Source of the DNA: Actinomadura sp. WMMA1423
GTDB lineage: Bacteria > Actinomycetota > Actinomycetes > Streptosporangiales > Streptosporangiaceae
Reading direction: 5' to 3'
DNA length: 64,000 nucleotides
Assembly (NCBI RefSeq): GCF_006547145.1
Contig: NZ_CP041244.1
Span: forward strand, 3,844,001-3,908,000
The translations under genes and the position numbers were made by a program. Positions 52,601 through 60,614 of the stretch are shown in pieces. Below the pieces are notes generated by a model. It worked only from the letters and a program-made list of their open reading frames with translations, had not been told where the DNA came from and ran no database searches. Positions within the stretch are counted from its first letter, which is position 1. Each line of letters starts with the position of its first letter.

Positions 52601-52662
52601 GAGATTCGCCACTGACCTCCGGGTTCGCGTTCGCCGAGCCCGGGGGTGGAGATGTTGATCGT

Positions 52663-53139
52663 ATGACAGTTCTCATCGCGTACGACGGTTCCGACGACGC
52701 GCGGGCGGCGATCGAGTACGTCGCGCGGCACCTGCGCCCGGAGCCGACCGTGATCATGACGGTGTGGGAGCCCCTGCTCACCCAGATCTCCTGGGCGCCG
52801 ATCGCCGCCGCGGTGCCGGTCGCGGGCCGGATGGAGGAGGGCGAGCAGTACGAGGAGGAGAAGCAGGCCGAGCGGCTCGCCGAGCGGGGCGCCGCCATCG
52901 CCGCCGAGGCCGGGCTGGCCGACGTGGCGGTGCGCGCCGAGCGCGGCGGCGGGCCGGTGTGGGCCGCGATCGTGGACGTCGCGGAGGAGCTGAACGCCTC
53001 CCTCGTCGTCACCGGCTCGCGCGGCCTGGCGGGGGCGCGGTCGGTGATCCTGGGCAGCGTGTCCACCCGCGTGCTGCACCATTCCCACCGCCCCGTCCTG
53101 GTGGTGCCCCCGCCGAAGCCGGACGACGACGAGGGCTAG
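52663..53139 (+). CDS. universal stress protein (ATP-binding type)
   Basis: A 158-residue UspA-fold protein. Start motif LIAYDGSDDARAAIEYVA; ATP-binding G-2x-G-9x-GS is present as GSRGLAGARSVILGSVS (about 121-137), then VLHHSHRPVLVVP. The insertion QYEEEKQAERLAERG is helical. GGAG lies upstream of ATG 52663. Likely dimeric and induced under stress; signal unknown. Confidence 0.9.
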   Translation: MTVLIAYDGSDDARAAIEYVARHLRPEPTVIMTVWEPLLTQISWAPIAAAVPVAGRMEEGEQYEEEKQAERLAERGAAIAAEAGLADVAVRAERGGGPVWAAIVDVAEELNASLVVTGSRGLAGARSVILGSVSTRVLHHSHRPVLVVPPPKPDDDEG

Positions 53140-53230
53140 CCTGTGTTTTCACAGTCCCGGCCCGCTTCGCTCGCCTGGCGGCTCGCTACGTGACCGTGCC
53201 TGGGCGAACGCGGCATCGCTTCGCGATCTG

Positions 53231-53268
53231 GCCGGTGCGGCTCGCCTCCGGCTTCGCCGCACCGGCCG
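53231..53268. terminator. hairpin between USP and macrodomain genes
   Basis: Perfect 12-bp stem GGCCGGTGCGGC/GCCGCACCGGCC (53231-53242 and 53257-53268) with a 14-nt loop, between convergent genes ending at 53139 and 53313. Confidence 0.75.
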
Positions 53269-53312
53269 GGTCACGCGTTCGCGCGCGGGCCGAGGCCACC
53301 TCGCGACAGGCG

Positions 53313-53825
53313 CTAGAACCCGGTCACGGCGCGTTCGAAGGCGTCGTAGGCGTCCTCGGTGAACAGGACGAAGCGGGCGTCCATCACCTGCGTCGCGGTG
53401 GCCCGGACGGTGCCGACCGCGATGCGGGCGGCGTCGTCCATGGGCCAGCCGTAGATGCCGGCCGACACGGCGGGGAAGGCGATCGAGTACACGCCCAGCT
53501 CGTCGGCGATGCGCAGCGACTCGCGGTAGCAGGAGGCGAGCTGGTGGGAGCGGTCCTCGGAGGCCGAGTACACGGGGCCGACGGTGTGGATCACCCACTC
53601 GGCGGGCAGCAGCCCGGCCCTCGTCGCGACCGCCTGGCCGGTCGGCAGCCCGCCGCCGTAGTGGGACGCGCGGAGCCTGCGGCACTCGTCCAGGATCTCC
53701 GGCCCGCCCTTGCGGTGGATCGCGCCGTCCACCCCGCCGCCGCCCAGCAGCGACGAGTTCGCCGCGTTCACGACCGCGCCGACCTTCTGCTCGGTGATGT
53801 CGCCCTGGACAAGAGTGATCTTCAT
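53313..53825 (-). CDS. macrodomain O-acetyl-ADP-ribose deacetylase
   Basis: A 170-residue single macro domain, MacroD-type. VQGDIT near 7-11, the NAANSSLLGGGGVDGAIHRKGG loop with the Asp-Gly that contacts ADP-ribose, VIHTVGP, and the catalytic-loop FPAVSAGIYGWP are intact. Such enzymes remove ADP-ribose esters or O-acetyl-ADP-ribose. ATG 53825 starts it. It stands alone; no ADP-ribosyltransferase gene is adjacent. Confidence 0.9.
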   Translation of the reverse strand: MKITLVQGDITEQKVGAVVNAANSSLLGGGGVDGAIHRKGGPEILDECRRLRASHYGGGLPTGQAVATRAGLLPAEWVIHTVGPVYSASEDRSHQLASCYRESLRIADELGVYSIAFPAVSAGIYGWPMDDAARIAVGTVRATATQVMDARFVLFTEDAYDAFERAVTGF

Positions 53826-54025
53826 ATGCCGCCGATCCTTCGCAGTGCCGAATCCCGTCCGAGAACAAGAATTCTCGCCCGCGGCGCACGCGAAACGCGC
53901 TCGGGCGCTTCCCGGCGGTACGCTCATGGCGGACGAGCCGCCGGGGGGCGGTGCGGCCAGTCCGAACTCGTCCGGCCGGACGCAGGGGGGTGTCCATGCT
54001 GAACGCCGGGCGTGACCAGTGCTGA

Positions 54026-54057
54026 CAGATCCCACAGCAGGCAGATCCCACAGCAGA
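54026..54057. repeat. two copies of a 16-nt tandem repeat before an epimerase gene
   Basis: CAGATCCCACAGCAGG (54026-54041) is followed directly by CAGATCCCACAGCAGA (54042-54057), 15 of 16 identical. It lies 39 nt before the TTG start and could lie within the promoter or leader. Confidence 0.8.
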
Positions 54058-54095
54058 CGATGCACGATGGCGTGAAAGTCGCGGAGGTACCCCCT

Positions 54096-54950
54096 TTGAA
54101 GATTCTCCTCGCCGGAGCGACCGGAGTAGTCGGTCGCCGGCTGATCCCGCTGCTCGTCCAGGCGGGCCACGAGGTCGCAGGGACGACGCGCCGAACCGAA
54201 CGCACCGGCATGGTCCGCGAGCTCGGTGCCGCGCCGGTCCTGCTGGACGTCCTCGACGCCGCCGCCGTGCACGACGCCGTGGCCGCCGTGCGCCCCGACG
54301 CCGTGATCCACCAGCTCACCGATCTCAGCGACGAGGACTTCGAGGCCAACTCGCGGCTGCGGATCACGGGCACCCGCAACCTCGTCGACGCGGCGAAGGC
54401 CGCCGGCGTGCGGACGATGATCGCGCAGAGCATCGCCTGGGCGTACGTGCCGGGCGACGCGCCCGCCGTCGAGACCGACCCGCTCGACTCGCACCTGCCG
54501 CCCTACGCGGGCATCGCGGCGCTGGAGCAGGCGGTCGCCGAGATGCCGCACGGCGTCATCCTGCGCTACGGCGCGCTCTACGGTCCGGGCACCTGGTACG
54601 CGCCGGACGGCGCCATCGCCGAGCGGGTACGGGTGGGCACCCTCCGCCAGGCGCCGTCGTGGACGTCGTTCGTCCACGCCGACGACGCGGCGTCCGCGGC
54701 GCTCGCGGCCCTGGAGTGGCCCGCCGGGGCCGTCAACGTCGTCGACGACGAGCCTGCGACCACGGCGGACTGGCTGCCGGTCTACAGCGCCGCGCTCGGC
54801 GCGCCCGGGCCCGGCAGCGCGGGCAAGCACGCGGCCACGACCGGGCGTCCGGTGTCCAACGCCAAGGCGCTCAGTCTCGGGTGGAAGCCGCAGGTGCCGT
54901 CCTGGCGCATCGGCTTCGCGCAGATGGACGTCCCGGTCGTAACCGACTGA
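54096..54950 (+). CDS. NAD-dependent epimerase/dehydratase family protein
   Basis: A 284-residue extended-SDR. Cofactor motif GATGVVGRRL (about 7-16); active-site YxxxK is not plain, with YAGIAALE where Tyr-xxx-Lys would be, so it may be an atypical member related to NmrA/SDR_a5. SIAWAYVPG and LRYGALYGPGTWY mark the substrate domain. TTG 54096 is the start because GGAGG lies 8 nt upstream; the frame is open earlier but lacks a ribosome site. Confidence 0.82.
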   Translation: MKILLAGATGVVGRRLIPLLVQAGHEVAGTTRRTERTGMVRELGAAPVLLDVLDAAAVHDAVAAVRPDAVIHQLTDLSDEDFEANSRLRITGTRNLVDAAKAAGVRTMIAQSIAWAYVPGDAPAVETDPLDSHLPPYAGIAALEQAVAEMPHGVILRYGALYGPGTWYAPDGAIAERVRVGTLRQAPSWTSFVHADDAASAALAALEWPAGAVNVVDDEPATTADWLPVYSAALGAPGPGSAGKHAATTGRPVSNAKALSLGWKPQVPSWRIGFAQMDVPVVTD

Positions 54951-54988
54951 TCCGAAAACGCACGCTCCGGGGGGAACGTGACAAGCGC

Positions 54989-55750
54989 TCAGCCGAACTG
55001 GAACGAGCGCTTGGCCAGTCCGAGCCAGTAGCCGTCGATGACCGAGCGCCGCCCCGACGCGGCGTCGGCATCGGCGCCCAGCGCCACGAACAGGGGCGCG
55101 AAGTGCTCCGTCCGCGGGTGCGCGATGCGCGCGGCGGGGGCCTTCGCGCGGAAGTCGAGCAGGGCGTCGACGTCGCCGTCCCGCACGGCCCGGTCCGTCC
55201 ACTCGTCGAACTCCGCCGACCACGCGGGCGGCGCCGCGTCCGGCTCCGGGCGCATCTCCCGCAGGTTGTGGGTGGTGAAACCGCTGCCGACGATGAGCAC
55301 GCCCTGGTCGCGCAGCGGCGCGAGGCTCTGGCCGAGCTCATGCAGGCGCTCCGGCTCCAGGGTGGGCATCGACATCTGCAGCACGGGCACGTCGGCGTCC
55401 GGGTACATCTCCACGAGCGGGACGTAGGCGCCGTGGTCAAGGCCCCGCCGCTCGTCCTGGTGGACGCCGGGGATCAGCTTGCGCACGTCCTCGGCGAGGA
55501 CGGGGGCGCCCGGCGCGTCGTATCGCACGGTGTAGTACCGCTCGGGGAAGCCCCAGAAGTCGTAGACGAGCGGCACCGGGCTGGTCGCGCCGATGCTCAG
55601 CGGCGCCTCCTCCCAGTGCGCCGACACCATGAGGATCGCCTCCGGCTTCGGCAGCTCCGCCGACCACCGGGCCAGCTCGGCGGTCCACCGCGCGTCGTCG
55701 GCCAGCGGCGGCGCGCCATGGCTGAGGTAGAGCACCGGCATCCGCGTCAT
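54989..55750 (-). CDS. DODA-type extradiol ring-cleavage dioxygenase
   Basis: A 253-residue class III extradiol/LigB-type protein. Conserved metal-site residues are visible as LYLSHGAPP (His about 10), VSAHWEE (His about 44) and LDHGAYVPL near 105 with GSGFTTHN further on, as in YgiD/DODA. It probably uses a non-haem divalent metal. Substrate unknown. ATG 55750 has AAGGGG at a suitable distance; the frame also starts at 55759. It is divergent from a MarR gene with an operator pair between them. Confidence 0.87.
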   Translation of the reverse strand: MTRMPVLYLSHGAPPLADDARWTAELARWSAELPKPEAILMVSAHWEEAPLSIGATSPVPLVYDFWGFPERYYTVRYDAPGAPVLAEDVRKLIPGVHQDERRGLDHGAYVPLVEMYPDADVPVLQMSMPTLEPERLHELGQSLAPLRDQGVLIVGSGFTTHNLREMRPEPDAAPPAWSAEFDEWTDRAVRDGDVDALLDFRAKAPAARIAHPRTEHFAPLFVALGADADAASGRRSVIDGYWLGLAKRSFQFG

Positions 55751-55766
55751 GTCCATCATCCCCTTA

Positions 55767-55821
55767 CTTGAGAGTTCAACAGTACCTCATTTCGTTGAAT
55801 CTTCAAGTCTTGAGGGTTCAA
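55767..55821. promoter_or_regulatory. MarR operators between dioxygenase and MarR genes
   Basis: Two 13-nt repeats CTTGAGAGTTCAA (55767-55779) and CTTGAGGGTTCAA (55809-55821) are 42 nt apart, four DNA turns. Each contains TTGA-N3-TTCAA-type symmetry, and TTGAA-TC-TTCAA (55795-55806) lies between. All should bind the divergent MarR protein. Confidence 0.7.
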
Positions 55822-55842
55822 ACATCCGGGTAGACTGGCGGT

Positions 55843-56337
55843 ATGGCCGAGACGACGGAGCCGCGGTGGCTCGACGACGACGAGCAGGAGACCTGGCGCG
55901 CCTTCCTGTGGACGTCCCGGCTGCTCGGCGAGGCACTCGACCGCCAGCTCCAGCGCGACTCGGGCCTCCCGCACGCCTACTACATGATCCTCGCGATGCT
56001 GTCCGAGGCGCCCGGCCGCTCGCTGACGATGACCGAGCTCGCCGAGATCGTCCACTCGTCCCCGAGCCGGCTGTCGCACGCCGTCAACCGGCTGGAGGAG
56101 GCAGGCTGGGTGAGCCGCTGCAAGCACGCCTCCGACCGGCGCACGACGATCGCCCGGCTGACGGACGCGGGCTTCGCCGTGCTCGCGGAGGCGGCGCCCG
56201 GCCATGTCGCCGAGGTCAGGCGGCACCTGTTCGACCCGCTGACCCGCGAGCAGATGCTGGAGTTCCGCGAGATCCTCCACGCCCTGCTCGGCTCGCTCGA
56301 CCCGAACCACGAGGCGCCCTGCGCGCCCGACGCCTAG
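55843..56337 (+). CDS. MarR family transcriptional regulator
   Basis: A 164-residue MarR regulator: LPHAYYMILAMLSEAPGRSLTMTELAEIVHSSPSRLSHAVNRLEEAGWVSR is the winged helix, followed by wing SDRRTTIARLTDAG. The N-terminal EQETWRAFLWTSRLLGEALDRQL helix is typical of the dimer interface. It is divergent from the dioxygenase gene and likely represses it, sensing an aromatic compound (inference). Confidence 0.9.
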   Translation: MAETTEPRWLDDDEQETWRAFLWTSRLLGEALDRQLQRDSGLPHAYYMILAMLSEAPGRSLTMTELAEIVHSSPSRLSHAVNRLEEAGWVSRCKHASDRRTTIARLTDAGFAVLAEAAPGHVAEVRRHLFDPLTREQMLEFREILHALLGSLDPNHEAPCAPDA

Positions 56338-56376
56338 ACCCCGGTCAGCAGGCCACCGGGTCAGTCGAACACCGGG

Positions 56377-57465
56377 TCAGCCGAACTCCACGCCGTGCGC
56401 TTTTGCCTTCGGGTGGGCGGCGGCGAGCAGGCGCATGCCCTCCTCCTCCAGCGCGGCGCGCTCCGGCCGCGGGACCGGGGCGAACGGTTCGAGGCGCAGC
56501 ACCGCCTCGCCGCGGCCCTTCTCGATCTTCCACATGCCGTGGACGAAGCCGTCCACCAGGAAGGTCGCGCGGATGATGCCGTTGACGGTGAAGACGCGCC
56601 CGCGGTGCTCCTCGCTGATGACCCGCGTCCGGTCGGCGTGGGAGAGCAGCAGGTTGTCGAAGTCGGGAACGAACCGGACCGGCGCCTCCGCGCCCGGACC
56701 GGGCCGCGGCGCGTCCGGGAGGTCGTACAGCGTCCGGCCGTTCTCGTCCTGGAAGGTCACCAGTTCGGGCCTGAGCCGCTCGACGACCTCGCCGAGGCGC
56801 GTCAGCCCCGCCCACTGCTGGACGTCCTGGACGCTCGCCGGCCCGAACGCGGCCAGATAGCGCCGCACCAGGTCCTCCAGCGAGGGGGCGGACGCCCCGG
56901 GCCCGAGCCAGTTGTCCAGGGTCGTGTGCTTCGCGGCCCCCGAGGCGCCCCAGATCCCGCGCGGCGGGACCTGCACGAGCGGGAGCGAGAGGCGGACGGC
57001 CCAGGCCAGCAGCGCCGGGTCCTCGTCCGGCCACCGTTCGGCCAGGAGCGCGCGCAGGTCCTTGTCGGTTCGCGGCTCCTCCTCCAGCAGGGCGCGCGCC
57101 CACGCGACGACGGCCGCGAGGTCGACACGCTCCAGCTCCGCCGCCCGCGACCTGAGGTGGCCGTCGCGGATCGCCTGGGTGAGCGGCCGCAGCGCACGGG
57201 CGTCGCGGGCGCTGACCAGGTGGAGCGTCCCGCGCATCAGCACCATCCGCAGCGCCCGCCGGTCGGCGATCAGCTCCCCCGCCTCCTCCAGCGAGTAGTC
57301 CGCGAGCCGGCTCCACAGGCCGATATGGGGCGGGCCCGGGGCCTGCGCCTGCATGCCGACCAGGTGCTCGATCGCCTCCAGCGCCGGCATGGCGTGCCGC
57401 TCCAGCAGGAGCTGGCGGGCCAGCAGTGCCCGGTTGAGCGCCCTTCGTCCCAGCTCAGTCGCCAT
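56377..57465 (-). CDS. winged-helix DNA-binding protein, AlkZ/YcaQ-like (HTH_42)
   Basis: A 362-residue HTH_42 protein. Three tandem winged-helix units are suggested; the conserved GMQAQAPGPPHIGLWSRL (about 38-55) contains the QxQ motif (QAQ) that is catalytic in the crosslink-repair glycosylase AlkZ. Later HLVSARD and FVPDFDNLLLSHADRTRVI, FLVDGFVHGMWKI are family features. A DNA-glycosylase role is plausible, yet many actinobacterial homologues are uncharacterised. The start overlaps the TetR gene end by 11 nt, so the two are cotranscribed. Confidence 0.83.
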   Translation of the reverse strand: MATELGRRALNRALLARQLLLERHAMPALEAIEHLVGMQAQAPGPPHIGLWSRLADYSLEEAGELIADRRALRMVLMRGTLHLVSARDARALRPLTQAIRDGHLRSRAAELERVDLAAVVAWARALLEEEPRTDKDLRALLAERWPDEDPALLAWAVRLSLPLVQVPPRGIWGASGAAKHTTLDNWLGPGASAPSLEDLVRRYLAAFGPASVQDVQQWAGLTRLGEVVERLRPELVTFQDENGRTLYDLPDAPRPGPGAEAPVRFVPDFDNLLLSHADRTRVISEEHRGRVFTVNGIIRATFLVDGFVHGMWKIEKGRGEAVLRLEPFAPVPRPERAALEEEGMRLLAAAHPKAKAHGVEFG

Positions 57466-58099
57466 AGCGCGCGACCAGCTCCTGTCGGCTCGGCGGGGGG
57501 CCGGGGAGTTCCCGCCGGCCGGTGAGGTGCATGGCGTCCAGCATCAGCGCCAGGTAGCGGTGCTGGAGCCGGTTCATCCGCTCGTCGTCGCCGATCCGGA
57601 TGCCGTGCAGGTACTCGAGGATCACCGAGACGTCGCCGACGTCGATCTCGGGGCGCAGCCCGCCCGCCTCCCGGGTGCGCTCCAGCAGCCGCCGCGTCGC
57701 GACGTGGATCTCGCGGCCCTTGCGGCTCATCTCCTCGGTGACCTCGAAGCTCCCGGCGAGCCGCATCGTGAGGGAGCCCGCGCCGATGTCCAGGCAGCGG
57801 CGCATGAACGCGGCGAAGGCCTCCCACGCGTCACCGTCGTCGTCGAGGGCAGCCTCCACCTCGGCGAGGTAGCGGTCCATGCCCTCGTCGGCGAGCTTCT
57901 GGAGCAGGTCCTCCTTGCTCTTGTAGCGGCGGTAGAGAGCGCTGATCCCCACCCCGGCGTGCTCGGCCACCGCCGAGATCGGCGCGCCGGGGTCGGCGGT
58001 GAACACCGTGCGCGCCGCCTCCCGGATGAGCTCGTCGTTGCGTGCGGCCTGCGCTTTCCGCCCGCTCAGGGGCGCTTGTGCCGTCTCCATGCCTCCCAT
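57455..58099 (-). CDS. TetR family regulator
   Basis: A 214-residue TetR regulator. HTH about 20-66: LIREAARTVFTADPGAPISAVAEHAGVGISALYRRYKSKEDLL. C-terminal domain includes IGAGSLTMRLAGSFEVTEEM and YLHGIRIGDDERMNRLQHRY. Its gene is followed by the AlkZ-like gene and faces a methyltransferase gene across tandem ATGAAC/GTTCAT operators, so it should control both. ATG 58090 is an alternative start. Confidence 0.88.
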   Translation of the reverse strand: MGGMETAQAPLSGRKAQAARNDELIREAARTVFTADPGAPISAVAEHAGVGISALYRRYKSKEDLLQKLADEGMDRYLAEVEAALDDDGDAWEAFAAFMRRCLDIGAGSLTMRLAGSFEVTEEMSRKGREIHVATRRLLERTREAGGLRPEIDVGDVSVILEYLHGIRIGDDERMNRLQHRYLALMLDAMHLTGRRELPGPPPSRQELVARYGD

Positions 58100-58184
58100 C
58101 GTAGGGGAACGAAGAATTCCGTTCTACTGTCGCCCGGTTCCCCCGGGCCGGCGCGCCTTGACGGGCGGCCCTCGCTCCCGCATT

Positions 58185-58214
58185 ATGAACACACGTTCAT
58201 GAACAGACGTTCAT
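58185..58214. promoter_or_regulatory. tandem TetR operators before the methyltransferase gene
   Basis: Two 16-bp dyads ATGAAC-ACAC-GTTCAT (58185-58200) and ATGAAC-AGAC-GTTCAT (58199-58214) overlap by two bases. Each has perfect 6-bp arms and a 14-nt period. They lie 13 nt before the start at 58228 and face the TetR gene at 58099, as expected for a local repressor. Confidence 0.75.
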
Positions 58215-58227
58215 AAAAGGAGGATCC

Positions 58228-59049
58228 ATGACGGAGATCGTCAACACCCATCAGGCGGAGGCGTGGAACGGGTACGAGGGCGAGCACTGGGCCGAGCACC
58301 ACGACCGCTACGACGCCCTGAACGGCGGGTTCAACCGCGCGCTGCTGGAGGCGGCGGCGATCGGGCCGCGCGACCGGGTCCTCGACATCGGCTGCGGCAA
58401 CGGGCAGATCACCCGGCTGGCTGCGGAGCGGGCGACCCTCGGCACCGCGACCGGGGTCGACCTGTCCGGCCCGATGCTCGCCCGTGCCCGCTCCCTCGCC
58501 GAGAGGCAGGGCGTCGGCAACGTCGCGTTCGAGCAGGGCGACGCGCAGGTGTACCCGTTCCCCACCGCCGGCTTCGACGTGGCCGTCAGCCGGTTCGGGA
58601 TCATGTTCTTCACCGACCCGGTCACCGCGTTCGGCAACGTCCGGCGGGCCCTGCGCGAGGGCGGCCGGCTCGCGTTCCTGTGCATGACGCCGATGGCCGA
58701 GTCCGAGATGGGAGCGGTGATGGCCGCGCTCCCGCCCCTCGGCCACGCCCCGGTCGGCGGGAGCCACGGGGGGCCGCTGTCGCTGTCGGACCCCGATCGC
58801 GTCCACGAGGTCCTCGGCGGCGCCGGGTTCCACGGCGTGACGGGCCGGAAGGTCGAGGCCGAGCAGATCTGGGGGCGGGACGCCCGCGAGGCCGGGGAGT
58901 TCTTCGCCGGCTGGGGCCCGATCCGCCACAACTACGGCACGGGCGACGAGGTGCGCGAGGCCCTCACCGAGGCGATGCGGCCCTTCGAGCGCGACGGTGC
59001 CGTCCGCCTGCGCAGCACCGCGTGGCTGGTCACGGCCCGCCGTGCCTAG
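58228..59049 (+). CDS. class I SAM-dependent methyltransferase
   Basis: A 273-residue Methyltransf_11/25-type enzyme. Motif I VLDIGCGNGQITRLAAE (about 51-67), motif II GVDLSGPM, motif III-like FEQGDAQVYPFPTAGFDVAVSRFGIMFF. An early Trp-rich segment (EAWNGYEGEHWAEHHDRY) suggests a small lipophilic substrate. ATG 58228 has AAAGGAGGATCC upstream. Probably controlled by the tandem TetR operators. Product unknown. Confidence 0.88.
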   Translation: MTEIVNTHQAEAWNGYEGEHWAEHHDRYDALNGGFNRALLEAAAIGPRDRVLDIGCGNGQITRLAAERATLGTATGVDLSGPMLARARSLAERQGVGNVAFEQGDAQVYPFPTAGFDVAVSRFGIMFFTDPVTAFGNVRRALREGGRLAFLCMTPMAESEMGAVMAALPPLGHAPVGGSHGGPLSLSDPDRVHEVLGGAGFHGVTGRKVEAEQIWGRDAREAGEFFAGWGPIRHNYGTGDEVREALTEAMRPFERDGAVRLRSTAWLVTARRA

Positions 59050-59062
59050 GCGCGGCGGCGAA

Positions 59063-59980
59063 GTGGTGAAGCGGGTCGTGGTCCTCGGCGGTTACGGCGC
59101 GGTCGGCCGCGAGGTCGTCGCGGGTCTGATCGGGCACGTCCCGGAGGTGGTGGCCGCCGGACGCGACCTCGCCAAGGCCCGCACCGTGCCCGGCGCGCTC
59201 CCGCTGCGGATCGACCTGCGGGGCGACGACCTGGAGCGTCTCGCGGCCGACGCGGTCGTCATGTGCGCGGAGACCGACAACGCCCGGGTCGCCGAGTCGT
59301 GCCTCGCCCGGGGCGTCCACTACGTCGACGTGTCCGCGTCCCACGCGGTGCTCTCCGCGATCGAGAGGCTGGACGGGCTCGCCGTCGAGCGGAACGCCAC
59401 GGCCGTGCTGAGCGTGGGTCTCGCCCCGGGCGTCACGAACCTGCTGGCCCGCGAGTCCGGCGGCCGGGAGGTGGACATCGGCGTCCTGATCGGCGCCGGC
59501 GAGCGGCACGGGCCGTCCGCCGTGGAGTGGACGCTCGACTCGCTCGCCGAGCTGGGCGGGTCGTGGCGGATGCGCTTCCCCGAGCCCTACGGCGTCCGGA
59601 CCGTGCACCGCTTCCCCTTCTCCGACCAGTACACGCTCCCCGGCCGCGTCCGCACGGGGCTCTGCCTCGACTCGCGGGCCATGACGGCGCTCCTCCCCCG
59701 CCTCGTCCCGATCCGGGACCTGGGGCCGCTGCGGGCCGCGTTCCGCCACGTCCACGTGGGCGGGGACGGGTTCGCGGTGGCGGTCGAGTCCGGCGGGACG
59801 GTGCGGTCGTTCTCGGGACGGCGGCAGAGCCGAGCGTCGGGCCTGGCCGCGGCGCTGGTCGTCCGGCGGCTGGACGGCATGCCGCCCGGCGTCCACCACA
59901 TCGAGGACGCCGTCGGGCCCGACTTCCTGCCCGAACTCGCCGCGCACGGCTTCGAGCTCGCTCATTACGATGCGGGGTGA
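59063..59980 (+). CDS. saccharopine dehydrogenase NADP-binding domain protein
   Basis: A 305-residue protein with a Rossmann NAD(P)-binding N-terminus (VVVLGGYGAVGREVVAGL) and a second part with GVHYVDVSASHAVLSAIERL and LAPGVTNLLARES, as in the saccharopine-reductase-like family. Lysine-pathway function is not implied; the substrate is unknown. GTG 59063 or 59066 is the start. It is downstream of the methyltransferase by 13 nt and overlaps the TetR start by one base, so these three genes form an operon. Confidence 0.83.
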   Translation: MVKRVVVLGGYGAVGREVVAGLIGHVPEVVAAGRDLAKARTVPGALPLRIDLRGDDLERLAADAVVMCAETDNARVAESCLARGVHYVDVSASHAVLSAIERLDGLAVERNATAVLSVGLAPGVTNLLARESGGREVDIGVLIGAGERHGPSAVEWTLDSLAELGGSWRMRFPEPYGVRTVHRFPFSDQYTLPGRVRTGLCLDSRAMTALLPRLVPIRDLGPLRAAFRHVHVGGDGFAVAVESGGTVRSFSGRRQSRASGLAAALVVRRLDGMPPGVHHIEDAVGPDFLPELAAHGFELAHYDAG

Positions 59981-60600
59981 TGTCACCTAGAAGAGCGGCG
60001 GCGCTTGGCGCCGGCGACCGCACCCTGCGCGACCACCTGATCAGCACGGCCGAGCGGATGATCGCCGAACGCGGGACGGCGGGCCTGACCGTCCGCGCGA
60101 TCGCGCGGGAGGCGGGCGTCGCCGACGGCGTCCTCTACAACCACTTCGCCGACAAGGAGGAGTTGCTCGCGCTGGCCCTCTGGGCGCACGCCGAGTCGGT
60201 CGCGCGGCCGCTCGGCCCGCTCCCCGAGCCCGGCGCCGGCACCGTCGAGGAGAACCTGCGCGCGTACGTGGCGTACGGCCTGGCCCTGCACGACGGGCTG
60301 CTGCCCGCGCTGACCGGGCTGATCGCGCACCCGGCCGTCCTGTCCCGGTTCGCGGCGCTGGCCGGCGGGGGCGGCGGCTCCTGGAACGAGCGGCTCACCT
60401 CCTACCTGCGCGGTGAGCTCCGCCTCGGCCGCCTCGCCCCGGACGCCCGGGTCGAGGCGGCCGCCATGCTGATCGTCGGCGCCTGCCACGAGCCGGTGCT
60501 GTCGCTGCTGTTCCAGGGCCGGAGCATCGCGCACCGGGTCTCCCCGGACGTCGTGGACGATCTCGTCGCGACCGTCCTCGCGGGGATCGCCCCGCGGTAG
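59980..60600 (+). CDS. TetR family regulator
   Basis: A 206-residue TetR protein. HTH about 15-60: LISTAERMIAERGTAGLTVRAIAREAGVADGVLYNHFADKEELL, with the recognition helix GVLYNHFADKE. ATG 59980 overlaps the previous stop (TGATG). Third gene of the methyltransferase operon; it may respond to the product of that operon, while the divergent TetR acts on the tandem operators. Which regulator binds them is not settled. Confidence 0.88.
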   Translation: MSPRRAAALGAGDRTLRDHLISTAERMIAERGTAGLTVRAIAREAGVADGVLYNHFADKEELLALALWAHAESVARPLGPLPEPGAGTVEENLRAYVAYGLALHDGLLPALTGLIAHPAVLSRFAALAGGGGGSWNERLTSYLRGELRLGRLAPDARVEAAAMLIVGACHEPVLSLLFQGRSIAHRVSPDVVDDLVATVLAGIAPR

Positions 60601-60614
60601 GACGGCAGGCCCGG

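Noticed and set aside
50003..52612. 869-codon open frame on the minus strand
   Set aside because: Antisense to the acyl-CoA synthetase and TIGR03084 genes, whose motifs are intact on the plus strand.
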